A program made the translations under genes and the position numbers. Below, piece by piece: positions 8,932 to 17,743 of a stretch of 64,000 bases of DNA. The stretch spans positions 1 through 64,000 of the forward strand of contig NZ_CP157744.1 in the NCBI RefSeq assembly GCF_030717995.2. The letters run 5' to 3'. The notes below the pieces were generated by a model. It was not told where the DNA came from, searched no databases, and saw only the letters and a program-made list of their open reading frames with translations. Source of the DNA: Methylomarinum sp. Ch1-1 (lineage in GTDB: Bacteria > Pseudomonadota > Gammaproteobacteria > Methylococcales > Methylomonadaceae). The first letter of the stretch is position 1; every line of letters starts with the position of its first letter.

Positions 8932-10964
8932 TTTCCCGACTTTTCACCTTCACCCGCTTGTCGTTTGAGCAGGTTGGAAACTTCCCAGGCCAAATAATCA
9001 CCCACCGTTTTTTTGAAATCCTGCAAGGTCGGTTTGGTATCGATAGGGATGGACTGATTCCAGTCGGCGCCATTGTTCGGATCAATGGTGTTTTCGTAAT
9101 ATTCTGATTCGGTAAAAATGTTGAGCTTGGATTTACCAAAGCGCACCAGGCTAACCAGCTCTTCATATCGCGCTTTCGCTCGATCGGTATCTTTGAGGTT
9201 GTTACTGGCTTTTTTCCGGTTAGTGCGCGTGTAGCCATCGTTTGAAAAGTCGATAAATTTAACCCTTTCATCTGGATGGTGCGCTTCATTGACCTTAAAC
9301 ACATAGATATGTGTTTGTACGCTGGATTTGCCAATAAACAGGTCTATCGGCATTTTAATGCTGGCCAATAGCGTATTTTTCTTCAGAATTTTCTGGTTGA
9401 TGGTTTTCGCCTTGCCTGAGCCTGCAGAGCCTTGAATAATAATGGCGGCATAGCCTTTATCCATTAGTTTAAGTGCTTTTTTGACAAAATTCATGCCGTT
9501 ACCCTGGGCGGAATAGGGTGGATTGAGTATAAAGGCATCGGCCGGAAACTTTGCATTCGCTTTGCCAAAGTCATACTTGCCGTCAAAATCCTGTAAAGAG
9601 TCCTTGTTTAGAATGTTGGAGCTGCCATCACCCATTAAGATCATATTGAGAATGGCTAGCATATACACGCTGGATAATACCTCTAGGCCGAGCAACTGTT
9701 CAGCTTTTATCTTCGCCTCTTTTTGGGCAAGATCTTCAGGCGAAGCAATGCTGTTTTTAGCATCGTTCAACATTTCGTTCATTGCAGCAACGAGCAGGCC
9801 AGCGGAACCTGTGGCAAAGTCCCAGACATAGGAATCTTTATTGACCCGAGCCAGCTTTGCCAAAAGGGTGGCGATATAGGATGGCGTGAGCACGACATCA
9901 TTGAGTTTGTCCTGGGAAAAGCCCAGCCAGCCATACATTTCATTGAAGAGCTTGCCGGTAAAGTCGGTGGTCAAGCCGATTTTGTAGTAGATGCCCAAAT
10001 CATCAACGACTTTGACAAAAACCCGTTTTAACTGGCTTTCGCCATGGGTGACTTTGTTAATATTAGTGGTGGTCAGCGTGTTCTGAAGTGTTCTAAGAAT
10101 TAAATCGCGCTTTTCTTTCGGGATGTCCTTTTCATTCAAAAAGGCTTTTATCTTGCGGACGATAATATCGCCATCCGTATTACCTTCCTCGGTTGAGGAC
10201 TTTAAATCCGCTTTTTCAAGCGGAGCGACCTTGCCAGGAACTCCTAGTGTCGCAATTATCGAGGCGGCAACCAGATAAACGCGGTCGTTTTCCCCTAAGC
10301 CTTTTTCATTCTGATAAATATCGTTATTCAGCCTTACCAGGCTCGCATCGATTTCTTTTTCGCGTTGTTCTTTGAGTTTGTCGAGTTCTGCTTGCGACAG
10401 AGTTAAGGTTTTAACCTGCTCTATAAACGCATCAAAATGTGTCGGTGACAAAAAAGAAAAATCGGTAAAATCGCCGACTTTTTGACCGACGCCAAAATTG
10501 GATTTTGAAACGTAATAAACGCCGATCTCGTGCTGGATAGTGTTAGACTCATCTTTATAGCCCGTCATCCCAATGGCAATAATGTCGGTATAACTGGTGT
10601 GGTGTAGCAAGGCATTGGCGTAATGCACTGCGCCATTAACAGCAAATGAATTGATGTTTTTAAAATGAGATTCGTTTTTAGCCGTTCTGTTTTCGACCTT
10701 TCCGGCCGCATCGAGTTTGACAAGCTTATCTTTGTAGCCTTTGTACTCAATAAGTATAGGAAAGTAATCCAGATTTTTGTCTTGCAATAAGAGCTTTGCA
10801 TCGGGGCGATTGGCACCTGAGCCGCCGTTTTTGGTAAAGTAATCAGACAGGGCTTTGTCAATTTCAGCATTTAACGATTCTTGCTCTAACTTGTAATCCA
10901 GTTCGTAAGATTTAAGCCATCCGTTCGCCAGGTCTGCAATATTGGGTTCGATTGATTTTGCCAT
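8928..10964 (-). CDS. BcgI-like fused endonuclease and N6-adenine methyltransferase
   Basis: 678 residues. The N-terminal region carries a PD-(D/E)xK nuclease signature: D55 in RPDAKLLL and E73-Y-K75 in LIEYKG. Middle and C-terminal parts are an HsdM-type N6 methyltransferase: motif I DFATGSAGLL near residue 379 and catalytic motif NPPY near 480, followed by GNGMNFVKKALKLMDKGY and FIGKSSVQTHIYVF. Size and order match BcgIA-type subunits of type IIB/IIG enzymes, which cut and methylate with a separate or fused S part. The stop TAG at 8928-8930 follows the slippery heptamer G GGA AAG. Promoter lies in the divergent gap 10965-11039. Confidence 0.85.
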   Translation of the reverse strand: MAKSIEPNIADLANGWLKSYELDYKLEQESLNAEIDKALSDYFTKNGGSGANRPDAKLLLQDKNLDYFPILIEYKGYKDKLVKLDAAGKVENRTAKNESHFKNINSFAVNGAVHYANALLHHTSYTDIIAIGMTGYKDESNTIQHEIGVYYVSKSNFGVGQKVGDFTDFSFLSPTHFDAFIEQVKTLTLSQAELDKLKEQREKEIDASLVRLNNDIYQNEKGLGENDRVYLVAASIIATLGVPGKVAPLEKADLKSSTEEGNTDGDIIVRKIKAFLNEKDIPKEKRDLILRTLQNTLTTTNINKVTHGESQLKRVFVKVVDDLGIYYKIGLTTDFTGKLFNEMYGWLGFSQDKLNDVVLTPSYIATLLAKLARVNKDSYVWDFATGSAGLLVAAMNEMLNDAKNSIASPEDLAQKEAKIKAEQLLGLEVLSSVYMLAILNMILMGDGSSNILNKDSLQDFDGKYDFGKANAKFPADAFILNPPYSAQGNGMNFVKKALKLMDKGYAAIIIQGSAGSGKAKTINQKILKKNTLLASIKMPIDLFIGKSSVQTHIYVFKVNEAHHPDERVKFIDFSNDGYTRTNRKKASNNLKDTDRAKARYEELVSLVRFGKSKLNIFTESEYYENTIDPNNGADWNQSIPIDTKPTLQDFKKTVGDYLAWEVSNLLKRQAGEGEKSGK

Positions 10965-11031
10965 ATTCCACGCTCCATTCCGTTTTGTGTATAAATTATA
11001 GCATGGCGCATTCCACTATCCATTCCGTTTT
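10965..11031. promoter_or_regulatory. Divergent promoter region with two 22-bp direct repeats
   Basis: Two near-identical 22-bp repeats of the form ATTCCACKMTCCATTCCGTT sit at 10965-10986 and 11010-11031, 45 bp apart, between the leftward restriction gene and the rightward caspase-like gene. A third half-site, CCATTCCGG, lies at about 11073-11083 inside the reading frame of the second gene. Such paired repeats between divergent genes are typical operators. I infer a shared regulator, not identified here. Confidence 0.55.
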
Positions 11032-11039
11032 TGCAATAA

Positions 11040-12026
11040 ATGTCAACTTCCTTTCATGATAGAATTTCCTCGACCATTCCGGGAACCCAAAATTTATTAA
11101 TGAATTTTTTCTTAGATTTAACTCCGCAAGAGCAAGCCTTGATTGACAGCCTGCCAAAGCCTCCATACTCTGCAACCGTACAATCCACGAATGTTTGGAT
11201 TATTGAATGGTTATCTCCTGAAGAGAGAAGGACTGGCTATGAATTGCATTGTTGGATGGGAAAGCAACGACAGGGATGGTCGATCTACAATAGATGCGAT
11301 ACAAAAGCAGAAGTCTTACGCTCTATTAAGCGAGCGGCTTATAAGGCTCAACAAACGGGATTTATTCCAGTGCTTCACATTGAGGCTCACGGTGGCCCGA
11401 TAGGTATAATGCCATCAAGCAAAAGCATAGAGGAGTTCATCGCATGGGAAGAACTCACAAAACCGCTTCAGGATTTAAATGAAGCAACAAAATGTAACTT
11501 GATTTTTGTCGTGGCGGCATGCCTAGGACTTGCTGCAGTCCAAGTATTAACAAAAGGACCGCGAGCCCCAGCCGTTGCTTTAGTTGGCTCCGACGAAGAA
11601 GTTAATGAAAGCGATCTTTTGCATGGAATGCAAGAATTCTATCGATGTTTTAGAGATGATGATCTAATGCTTTCCGATATTGTAGAAAGCGCTTCGAGAG
11701 AAATGATTTCTGCTAACTTTTATATTGAGCCATTCGCGATACTTGCTTATGAATCTCTAGTAGAGCATTTAATAAGAGCAAGAAGACCTGCTGAACGCCA
11801 AATGAAGCTGGAGAAACTACGACAACGACTGCGCAATAAAACCAGTTTCTCAGATGAAGAAATAGAAAAACGTTTGGCTAAACTTCCTGAATCTCCCTTA
11901 TCAGAAAACTTGCAGAAAGCATGGGATTGCATGTTTATGATTGACCTTGATCCGAAAAATAAAGTTCGATTCGGACTTGATTGGGAAGAAATTGCAAGTC
12001 AAATATTTACCTGTTCACCTACTTAA
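11040..12026 (+). CDS. Caspase-like (CHAT-type) cysteine peptidase, stand-alone
   Basis: 328 residues. The pattern VLHIEAHGGPIGI (H117, G118) followed about 40 residues later by LIFVVAACLGLAAVQVL (C161) is the His-Gly/Cys dyad layout of caspase-fold peptidases (clan CD), as in CHAT proteins. Downstream, APAVALVGSDEEVNE fits the next core strand and loop. The C-terminal third is charged and helical. No fused sensor or effector domain and no signal peptide are seen. The ATG at 11040 lacks a clear Shine-Dalgarno; an alternative ATG is at 11100. It is divergent from the BcgI-like restriction operon, so a role in defence or regulated cell death is plausible but inferred. Confidence 0.65.
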   Translation: MSTSFHDRISSTIPGTQNLLMNFFLDLTPQEQALIDSLPKPPYSATVQSTNVWIIEWLSPEERRTGYELHCWMGKQRQGWSIYNRCDTKAEVLRSIKRAAYKAQQTGFIPVLHIEAHGGPIGIMPSSKSIEEFIAWEELTKPLQDLNEATKCNLIFVVAACLGLAAVQVLTKGPRAPAVALVGSDEEVNESDLLHGMQEFYRCFRDDDLMLSDIVESASREMISANFYIEPFAILAYESLVEHLIRARRPAERQMKLEKLRQRLRNKTSFSDEEIEKRLAKLPESPLSENLQKAWDCMFMIDLDPKNKVRFGLDWEEIASQIFTCSPT

Positions 12027-12045
12027 TAAGTTATAGGCTTACCAT

Positions 12046-12159
12046 TTAGGGAGAATGGGTACATATTGAGTATTCAACCTGTTTGATTAGAGTATTTATT
12101 TTAGAATCCGGGCGACTTTCATCCAAGGCATCGTTTAAATGATCAGTCGTTGTTGTCAT
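12046..12159 (-). CDS. Possible 37-residue small protein
   Basis: Short frame MTTTTDHLNDALDESRPDSK onward, ending in Pro. Its ATG (complement of 12157-12159) is preceded by a good ribosome-binding sequence GGAAGAG with 7-base spacing. It is predominantly polar and has no membrane segment. It runs convergently towards the caspase-like gene and its 3' half overlaps one GAGTATT motif. No family recognised; it could be chance. Confidence 0.3.
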   Translation of the reverse strand: MTTTTDHLNDALDESRPDSKINTLIKQVEYSICTHSP

Positions 12160-12198
12160 GTTATTGCTCTTCCGAACAGATTAAGCTGAGGATAAAAT

Positions 12199-12424
12199 AA
12201 GTACTCATTGAGTATGCATATAATACTGCATATTCAATGAGTATTCAATAAGTACTCATTGAATGTTCGGTTAGTACTCTATGAAGACTCAAGCTAAACT
12301 ATAGAAATACTCAACATATGTTAACAGCTTCAGGGCTAGGTGCTATTATGAAGCGGCAGGTAAACAATTGGATGTGTATATCATATATAATGAGTACCCA
12401 ATCCATATTCATAGAGTATTTGAG
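12199..12424. promoter_or_regulatory. GAGTACTC-type repeat cluster upstream of second par locus
   Basis: At least six sites resembling AGTACTCATTGAGTAT, direct or inverted, lie at about 12199-12217, 12231-12246, 12249-12266, 12271-12282, 12305-12316 and 12391-12424, directly ahead of the ParA/RHH pair at 12440-13413. ParG/omega-type RHH proteins bind such repeats both as operator and as centromere. Related motifs occur at 1109-1131, 12064-12078 and 19244-19300. Confidence 0.6.
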
Positions 12425-12439
12425 TTATGTGAGGTAACA

Positions 12440-13093
12440 GTGATATTTCTTATCGGCGGACAAAAGGGTGGAACCGGCAAAACCACAGTAGCGATCAATT
12501 TGGTTGCGCAGCTTGTCAACATGGGGAAAAAAGCAATATTAATTGATGCCGACAGACAAAGTTCGGCGACTCATTGGGCGGATTATCGTGAAGAAGATAG
12601 CACGTTGATGCCTATTAGATGCATTCAAAAGTTTGACAACATCAAAGGTACGGCAATTGAAATGAGCGAGCTGTATGACTATGTCATTATCGATACTGCC
12701 GGCCGAGACTCAAGGGAAATGCGAACAGGAATGTTTGCCGCTGACGCAGTGATACTACCATTTAGGGCCACTCAATTTGATTTGCTAACGCTCGAACATG
12801 TACAAGGGGTCCTGGAAGAAATTAGGGATGTGAATCCATCATTAGAAGCCCACGCGTTGCTAACACAAACTTCGACCAATTTTCGTGCGACGGATTTTAA
12901 AGAGGCTCAAGATATTTTTACCGATTTTCCGGATGTTTCATTAATGAACTCGGTTATCAAACACAGAATGATTTATCAGAATTCGTTAGCAGAGGGCAGG
13001 GCGGTAACAGAAATGCGCAGAACGGGCTCAAGTGGCGCATCGGCTAATCGCGAAATTAAGAAACTCACACAAGAGGTTTTATCGTGGCATTAA
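12440..13093 (+). CDS. ParA/ParF-type partition ATPase (second system)
   Basis: About 217 residues from the GTG at 12440, beginning MIFLIGGQKGGTGKTTVAIN. The deviant Walker A motif is QKGGTGKT, Walker A' is ILIDADRQSSATHW and Walker B is YVIIDTAGRDSREM. The GTG is chosen over an in-frame ATG at 12368 because GAGGT stands 5 bases upstream and the glycine-rich P-loop normally lies near the N-terminus in this small ParF/type Ib group. Its 3' end overlaps the next gene by 10 bases. It is not closely similar to ParA at 2569, so the element has two independent partition systems. Confidence 0.85.
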   Translation: MIFLIGGQKGGTGKTTVAINLVAQLVNMGKKAILIDADRQSSATHWADYREEDSTLMPIRCIQKFDNIKGTAIEMSELYDYVIIDTAGRDSREMRTGMFAADAVILPFRATQFDLLTLEHVQGVLEEIRDVNPSLEAHALLTQTSTNFRATDFKEAQDIFTDFPDVSLMNSVIKHRMIYQNSLAEGRAVTEMRRTGSSGASANREIKKLTQEVLSWH

Positions 13094-13413
13094 AACGAAT
13101 AAAAACAGCCGACAAAAAAACGCCTGAGTTAAGCGAAAAAGAAAAGCAGATCGCAGCCGCGGCAGATCCTGTTCCCGGTAAAAAGATAAAAGGTGTACCA
13201 AGGCACGCAGGGAATGAAATTGATTTACGCCCAAGTGCAACGCGATATTTCCCGGTCAACATGCGACTTAATGACTATGAATTATCCGTACTTGATCACC
13301 TTCAAGACAAATCCGGCCTTGATCGCCTTGGAGTTCTCCGGTTCATGATTCGGCACTTTGGTAAAAATGTCCCCAAAGCCGATGGCTTGCTGAATGATGT
13401 TTTGGATCAGTGA
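13084..13413 (+). CDS. ParG-like ribbon-helix-helix partner of ParA2
   Basis: 109 residues from a GTG with AGAGG 8 bases upstream, overlapping the ParA2 end. The N-terminal half is a mobile lysine-rich, low-complexity tail. Residues about 60-100 have an RHH-like pattern: YFPVNMRLNDYELSVLDHL then GLDRLGVLRFMIRHFGKN. This flexible tail plus C-terminal RHH is the layout of ParG-type centromere-binding proteins. The repeats at 12199-12424 are the likely binding sites. Confidence 0.65.
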   Translation: MALKRIKTADKKTPELSEKEKQIAAAADPVPGKKIKGVPRHAGNEIDLRPSATRYFPVNMRLNDYELSVLDHLQDKSGLDRLGVLRFMIRHFGKNVPKADGLLNDVLDQ

Positions 13414-13591
13414 TTCACGGCCTTGAATTAAGGGGGGGTGCCAATATGAATTGAATATTCACTAGCGATTCTAATTTTTGAGTCCAATAATTTTAGATAA
13501 ACCGCTTCACTTCTAGGGATTAGCGAAAATACAGTCTTGTCATTGGTTTTTGCTGTCTGCGATATTTTGGGTGTGCTCACTCCCATCGCTC

Positions 13592-13889
13592 AAGCGCGCC
13601 ACTATTTTTGCAAAAGCTTGTTTTGGGCACACTAGCCCAATCAAGCGGCAAAAATTACGTGGCAACTATTGCCTTCGGCGGCCCCGATTCGTCCTGCGTC
13701 CGTGCCACTCCGCCACATCATTGTAAACTCGATGCGGGCTCCGTCGCACTTCCACAAATGACTTGGCGCCGTGTCGGGAAGCCTTTTATTTTGTCTCCAC
13801 CTTCGCTATTGCTACGATTCCGACAAAACAACCGGCCCTACGCTATCGGGGACTAAAAATCTTCACTTCGCTCACGCTCCGTTTCCAAG
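13592..13889 (+). repeat. Dispersed ~300-bp non-coding repeat, copy B
   Basis: Same orientation and nearly the same sequence as 3678-3985 and 20652-20964, starting near GCGCGCCACTATTTTTGC and ending at CGCTCCGTTTCCAAG. Together with copy A it brackets the rep1/restriction/par2 segment; with copy C it brackets the dnaE segment. The flanks 13414-13591 and 13890-14160 show no gene I can support. Confidence 0.85.
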
Positions 13890-14173
13890 CTTTTTCAGCT
13901 AATGAGGCCGCAACTCCAAGTGTTGCAAAGGCGTGGGTTACTCCATGAAAAGGGCTAATTCGATGACCTTTTTCATTTACTGAAACGACTTCTGTATTAC
14001 CCCCCACTAAACTGTTCACTTCGCTCAGAAATATCCATTTATAAAACCAAACTTACAACATTTCTAATTATTATTTATTTTTGGCATACCTTGCAAATCA
14101 AAAGCAAGGCTGTAATTGCTCGAAAGTATTATAATTTGGTAATCTATATAAAATAAATAATTTGGAGTGTTGC

Positions 14174-17100
14174 ATGTCTAGTCAATTCGTTCATTTACGC
14201 CTACATACCGACTATTCGATGGTGGATGGTTTAATTAAAATTAAGCCGCTGATCAAAAGAGCGTCCGAAACGGGGATGCAAGCCATTGCGCTAACTGAGC
14301 ACAACAACCTGTTCTCATTAGTTAAGTTTTACAGGTTGGCTATGAATGAAGGAATTAAGCCCGTTATAGGCTCGGACGTTTTTATCTTTGATGAAAATAA
14401 TCGAGATGCTCCTTATCGAATTACACTGCTGGCGCAAAACAATGAGGGTTATATTAAGCTCTCAGAGTTATTATCTAAAGCCTATCAAGAAAACCAAATT
14501 AATGGATTACCCATGATTCGTAAAGAGTGGCTAGAAGGCCAAACGGATCATTTGATTGCTTTATCTGGCGCTATGGATGGAGAAATAGCAAGAGCGTTAG
14601 CAAAAAAAGATGAAGCATCGGTTGATCAATTAATTGCTAGATGGACTGATTTGTTTCCGGACCGATTTTATTTGGAGCTGCAACGCATTGGAAAACCAGG
14701 GGAAGAGCATTACATTGATCAAGCTTGCAAAGTGGCACAAAATTATAATTTGCCAGTTGTTGCAACGAATGATGTCAGATTCTTAAACAAAACAGATTTT
14801 GAGAACCACGAAGCCAGGGTTTGTATCAATCAAAAGGATGTGCTGTCAAATCCTTATCGAGAAAATAATTACACGTCACAACAATATCTTCGAACTGCAG
14901 ATGAAATGGTGGAGTTGTTCGCCGATATCCCATCAGCAATTGAAAATACTGTTGAGATCGCTCGCCGATGCACCTTAGATGTCACATTAGGGAAAAACTT
15001 CTTACCTGACTTTCCGGTACCTAAAGGAGTCTCATTATCCGAACATTTTGAAAATGAAGCGCGAAAGGGCTTGGCTGATCGGTTGCGTCTGCATCCGCCG
15101 ATAGGGCAGGGCACGATCGAGGAGAATACCCGTGTTTATGAAGAACGACTCCAGATGGAGCTTGATGTCATTAATCAAATGGGTTTCCCAGGTTATTTTA
15201 TGATTGTGGCAGACTTCATTCTGTGGGCAAAAAATAATCATATCCCAGTGGGTCCCGGTAGGGGTTCAGGTGCTGGGTCATTGGTCGCTTATTCATTAAA
15301 AATTACTGATCTGGATCCGATTGAATTTGATTTGCTATTCGAGCGGTTTTTGAATCCAGAACGGGTCTCCATGCCTGATTTTGATGTTGATTTCTGTATG
15401 GAGAGGCGTGACGAGGTAATCGATTATGTGGCTCAGCACTATGGCCGGGAGAAAGTGTCTCAAATCATTACTTATGGATCGATGGCCGCTAAAGCTGTAA
15501 TCCGTGACGTTGGCCGGGTTCAGGGATTGAATTACAGTTTTGTTGATCAAATAGCCAAATTGATCCCGTTTGAGGTAGGGATAACACTAGAACGAGCTCT
15601 CAAGGAAAGCGATGAATTAGGAAAGCGTTATCAGAACGAAAACGAAGTTAAAACTTTGATAGACATGGCGATGGCTTTGGAAGGTACCGTGCGAAATGCT
15701 GGGAAACATGCCGGAGGCGTGGTCATTGCGCCAACCAAATTGACCGATTTTGCCCCATTGTATTGCGATGATGAAGGCAACAATTTGGTTACTCAATACG
15801 ACAAAGATGATATTGAGGCAGTTGGCCTAGTGAAGTTTGATTTTTTAGGCTTGCGGACACTAACGATAATCGATTGGGCCTTGCAAACGATTAACAATAA
15901 GCAGGAAAAAAAGAAGGAACAACCGGTTGATATTTCGGTTATTCCAAAAGATGATGAATCGGTTTTTCAGCTGTTACAGAATGCAGAAACGACCGCGGTC
16001 TTTCAGCTGGAATCGCGAGGCATGAAGGAGCTTATCAAAAAGCTAAAGCCGGATTGTTTTGATGATATTATCGCTTTGGTTGCATTATTCAGGCCTGGGC
16101 CGCTTGAAGCCGGCATGGTCGACGACTACATTCGGGTAAAGCATGGAGCAAAGGCAGAATACTCCCATCCATTGCTTGAGCCAATCCTAAAACCAACAAA
16201 TGGCGTAATTTTATATCAAGAGCAGGTTATGGAAATTGCTCGAAAAATGGCAGGTTACACACTTGGTGGCGCCGATCTGCTACGTCGAGCAATGGGAAAG
16301 AAAAAGCCGGAGGAAATGGCTAAACAACGCACCGTGTTTACAGAAGGCGCTATCAAAAACGGGATCCCTGATGATATCGCAACACACACCTTTGACTTAA
16401 TGGAAAAGTTTGCAGGTTACGGTTTCAACAAAAGTCACTCGGCAGCTTATGCATTGATCGCCTATCAAACAGCCTGGTTAAAAAAGCATTACCCGGCAGA
16501 ATTTATGGCGGCGGTTTTATCGTCCGATATGGATAATACCGATAAGGTTGTATTTACATTGGAAGAATGCCATAGGATGCAATTAAAGGTAGTGCCGCCA
16601 AATATCAATTTATCGGAAATCATGTTCAGCGTAAACAATTATGGGGAAATTGTTTATGGGATTGGCGCCTTGAAAGGTGTGGGGGAGGCCGCAGTGGAAG
16701 AATTGCTGGCGCAACGCATGAGCGGTGGTGATTTCAAGGACTTATATGATTTGGTAAAGCGTGTTGATACCCGAAAAGTTAATAAACGCGTAATGGAAGC
16801 GCTTTGCAGAGCAGGTGCTCTAGATGTATTTGATTCCAATAGAGCGGCACATTTTGAGGAAATTCCCAACGCGCTTAAACTTGCTGAGCAACATAGGAAA
16901 ATTGTCAATTCAGGACAAAACGATATGTTTGGTTTTTCTGTTAGGCCTGAGAATGAATTCGAAGAAAAGCCGGGCTATATTAACAATGTTAAACCATGGG
17001 AGCATAGAGTCCGTCTGAATCAAGAGAAAAGTGTTCTTGGCCTATATCTCACAGGGCATCCTATTGATCAATTCTTGGCTGAAATCGATCAAGCGAGAGA

Positions 17101-17659
17101 TTTGCCGTTAGGCGAGTTGTTGGAAGAAGCTCAATCGTTAAAAAACGACAAGAAAAAGGTTGTGCTTGCTGGCCAGGTGATGGAGATCAGGACTAAACAA
17201 ACACGAGGGGGGCAAACAATGGCGTTTGTAACGATCGACGACAAGACCGGGCGGGCTGAGATAACGTGTTTTGGTCACACCTATGATCATTATATGGATC
17301 AGTTAGTAGAGGGAAATGTATTGGTGTTCAATAGCGAGCTCAGTCTGGATGACTATTCTGGCCGGCCCCGTGCTATTGCCAATCAAATCTCTGACTTAGA
17401 GGAAGTTCGTCTCCAGATAACGAAATCATTAGTGGTACGCTGGCATACCAACAACAGAATGAATCAATTGATTACAGAGTTAAAGGACTTGCTGGAGCCT
17501 CATATAGGCGGCAACTGCCCAGTGGTTGTTGAATACCAAAATAATAAGGCCAAATGCAAGGTTCAACTTGGATCAAATTGGAATGTGCGACCAGATAATG
17601 AGCTGAAGAATAAGCTTCAATCAAAAGAGGATGAATTTGATGCCTTTTTAAATCAGTGA
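14174..17659 (+). CDS. dnaE: DNA polymerase III alpha subunit, plasmid-borne
   Basis: About 1,161 residues, full length for DnaE1. Visible in order: PHP domain start (FVHLRLHTDYSMVDG, then IALTEHNNLFS), the polymerase core with GPGRGSGAGSLVAYSL, catalytic PDFDVDFC (D402 and D404 region, from MPDFDVDF at about residue 400) and the third acidic residue in LVKFDFLGLRT near 556. Fingers-type sequence GYGFNKSHSAAYALIAYQ, tandem HhH (GIGALKGVGEAAVEEL) and an OB-fold region (VVLAGQVMEIRTKQTRGGQ) follow. The ATG at 14174 has TTGGAG 7 bases upstream; the in-frame ATG 12 bases earlier does not. Plasmid-borne dnaE is uncommon; it may help replicate the element or act in repair. Confidence 0.95.
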   Translation: MSSQFVHLRLHTDYSMVDGLIKIKPLIKRASETGMQAIALTEHNNLFSLVKFYRLAMNEGIKPVIGSDVFIFDENNRDAPYRITLLAQNNEGYIKLSELLSKAYQENQINGLPMIRKEWLEGQTDHLIALSGAMDGEIARALAKKDEASVDQLIARWTDLFPDRFYLELQRIGKPGEEHYIDQACKVAQNYNLPVVATNDVRFLNKTDFENHEARVCINQKDVLSNPYRENNYTSQQYLRTADEMVELFADIPSAIENTVEIARRCTLDVTLGKNFLPDFPVPKGVSLSEHFENEARKGLADRLRLHPPIGQGTIEENTRVYEERLQMELDVINQMGFPGYFMIVADFILWAKNNHIPVGPGRGSGAGSLVAYSLKITDLDPIEFDLLFERFLNPERVSMPDFDVDFCMERRDEVIDYVAQHYGREKVSQIITYGSMAAKAVIRDVGRVQGLNYSFVDQIAKLIPFEVGITLERALKESDELGKRYQNENEVKTLIDMAMALEGTVRNAGKHAGGVVIAPTKLTDFAPLYCDDEGNNLVTQYDKDDIEAVGLVKFDFLGLRTLTIIDWALQTINNKQEKKKEQPVDISVIPKDDESVFQLLQNAETTAVFQLESRGMKELIKKLKPDCFDDIIALVALFRPGPLEAGMVDDYIRVKHGAKAEYSHPLLEPILKPTNGVILYQEQVMEIARKMAGYTLGGADLLRRAMGKKKPEEMAKQRTVFTEGAIKNGIPDDIATHTFDLMEKFAGYGFNKSHSAAYALIAYQTAWLKKHYPAEFMAAVLSSDMDNTDKVVFTLEECHRMQLKVVPPNINLSEIMFSVNNYGEIVYGIGALKGVGEAAVEELLAQRMSGGDFKDLYDLVKRVDTRKVNKRVMEALCRAGALDVFDSNRAAHFEEIPNALKLAEQHRKIVNSGQNDMFGFSVRPENEFEEKPGYINNVKPWEHRVRLNQEKSVLGLYLTGHPIDQFLAEIDQARDLPLGELLEEAQSLKNDKKKVVLAGQVMEIRTKQTRGGQTMAFVTIDDKTGRAEITCFGHTYDHYMDQLVEGNVLVFNSELSLDDYSGRPRAIANQISDLEEVRLQITKSLVVRWHTNNRMNQLITELKDLLEPHIGGNCPVVVEYQNNKAKCKVQLGSNWNVRPDNELKNKLQSKEDEFDAFLNQ

Positions 17660-17743
17660 GGCCGCAAAGAGAACTTAGTTGTTTGAAAAATAAATAATAA
17701 CTATATAGCATACCAAATAAATAAAATTTATCAGGTGATTAAA

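Noticed and set aside
12368-12439. Upstream ATG start for the second ParA
   Set aside because: It would add 24 residues with no ParA similarity; the GTG at 12440 has a good Shine-Dalgarno and puts the P-loop at the N-terminus.
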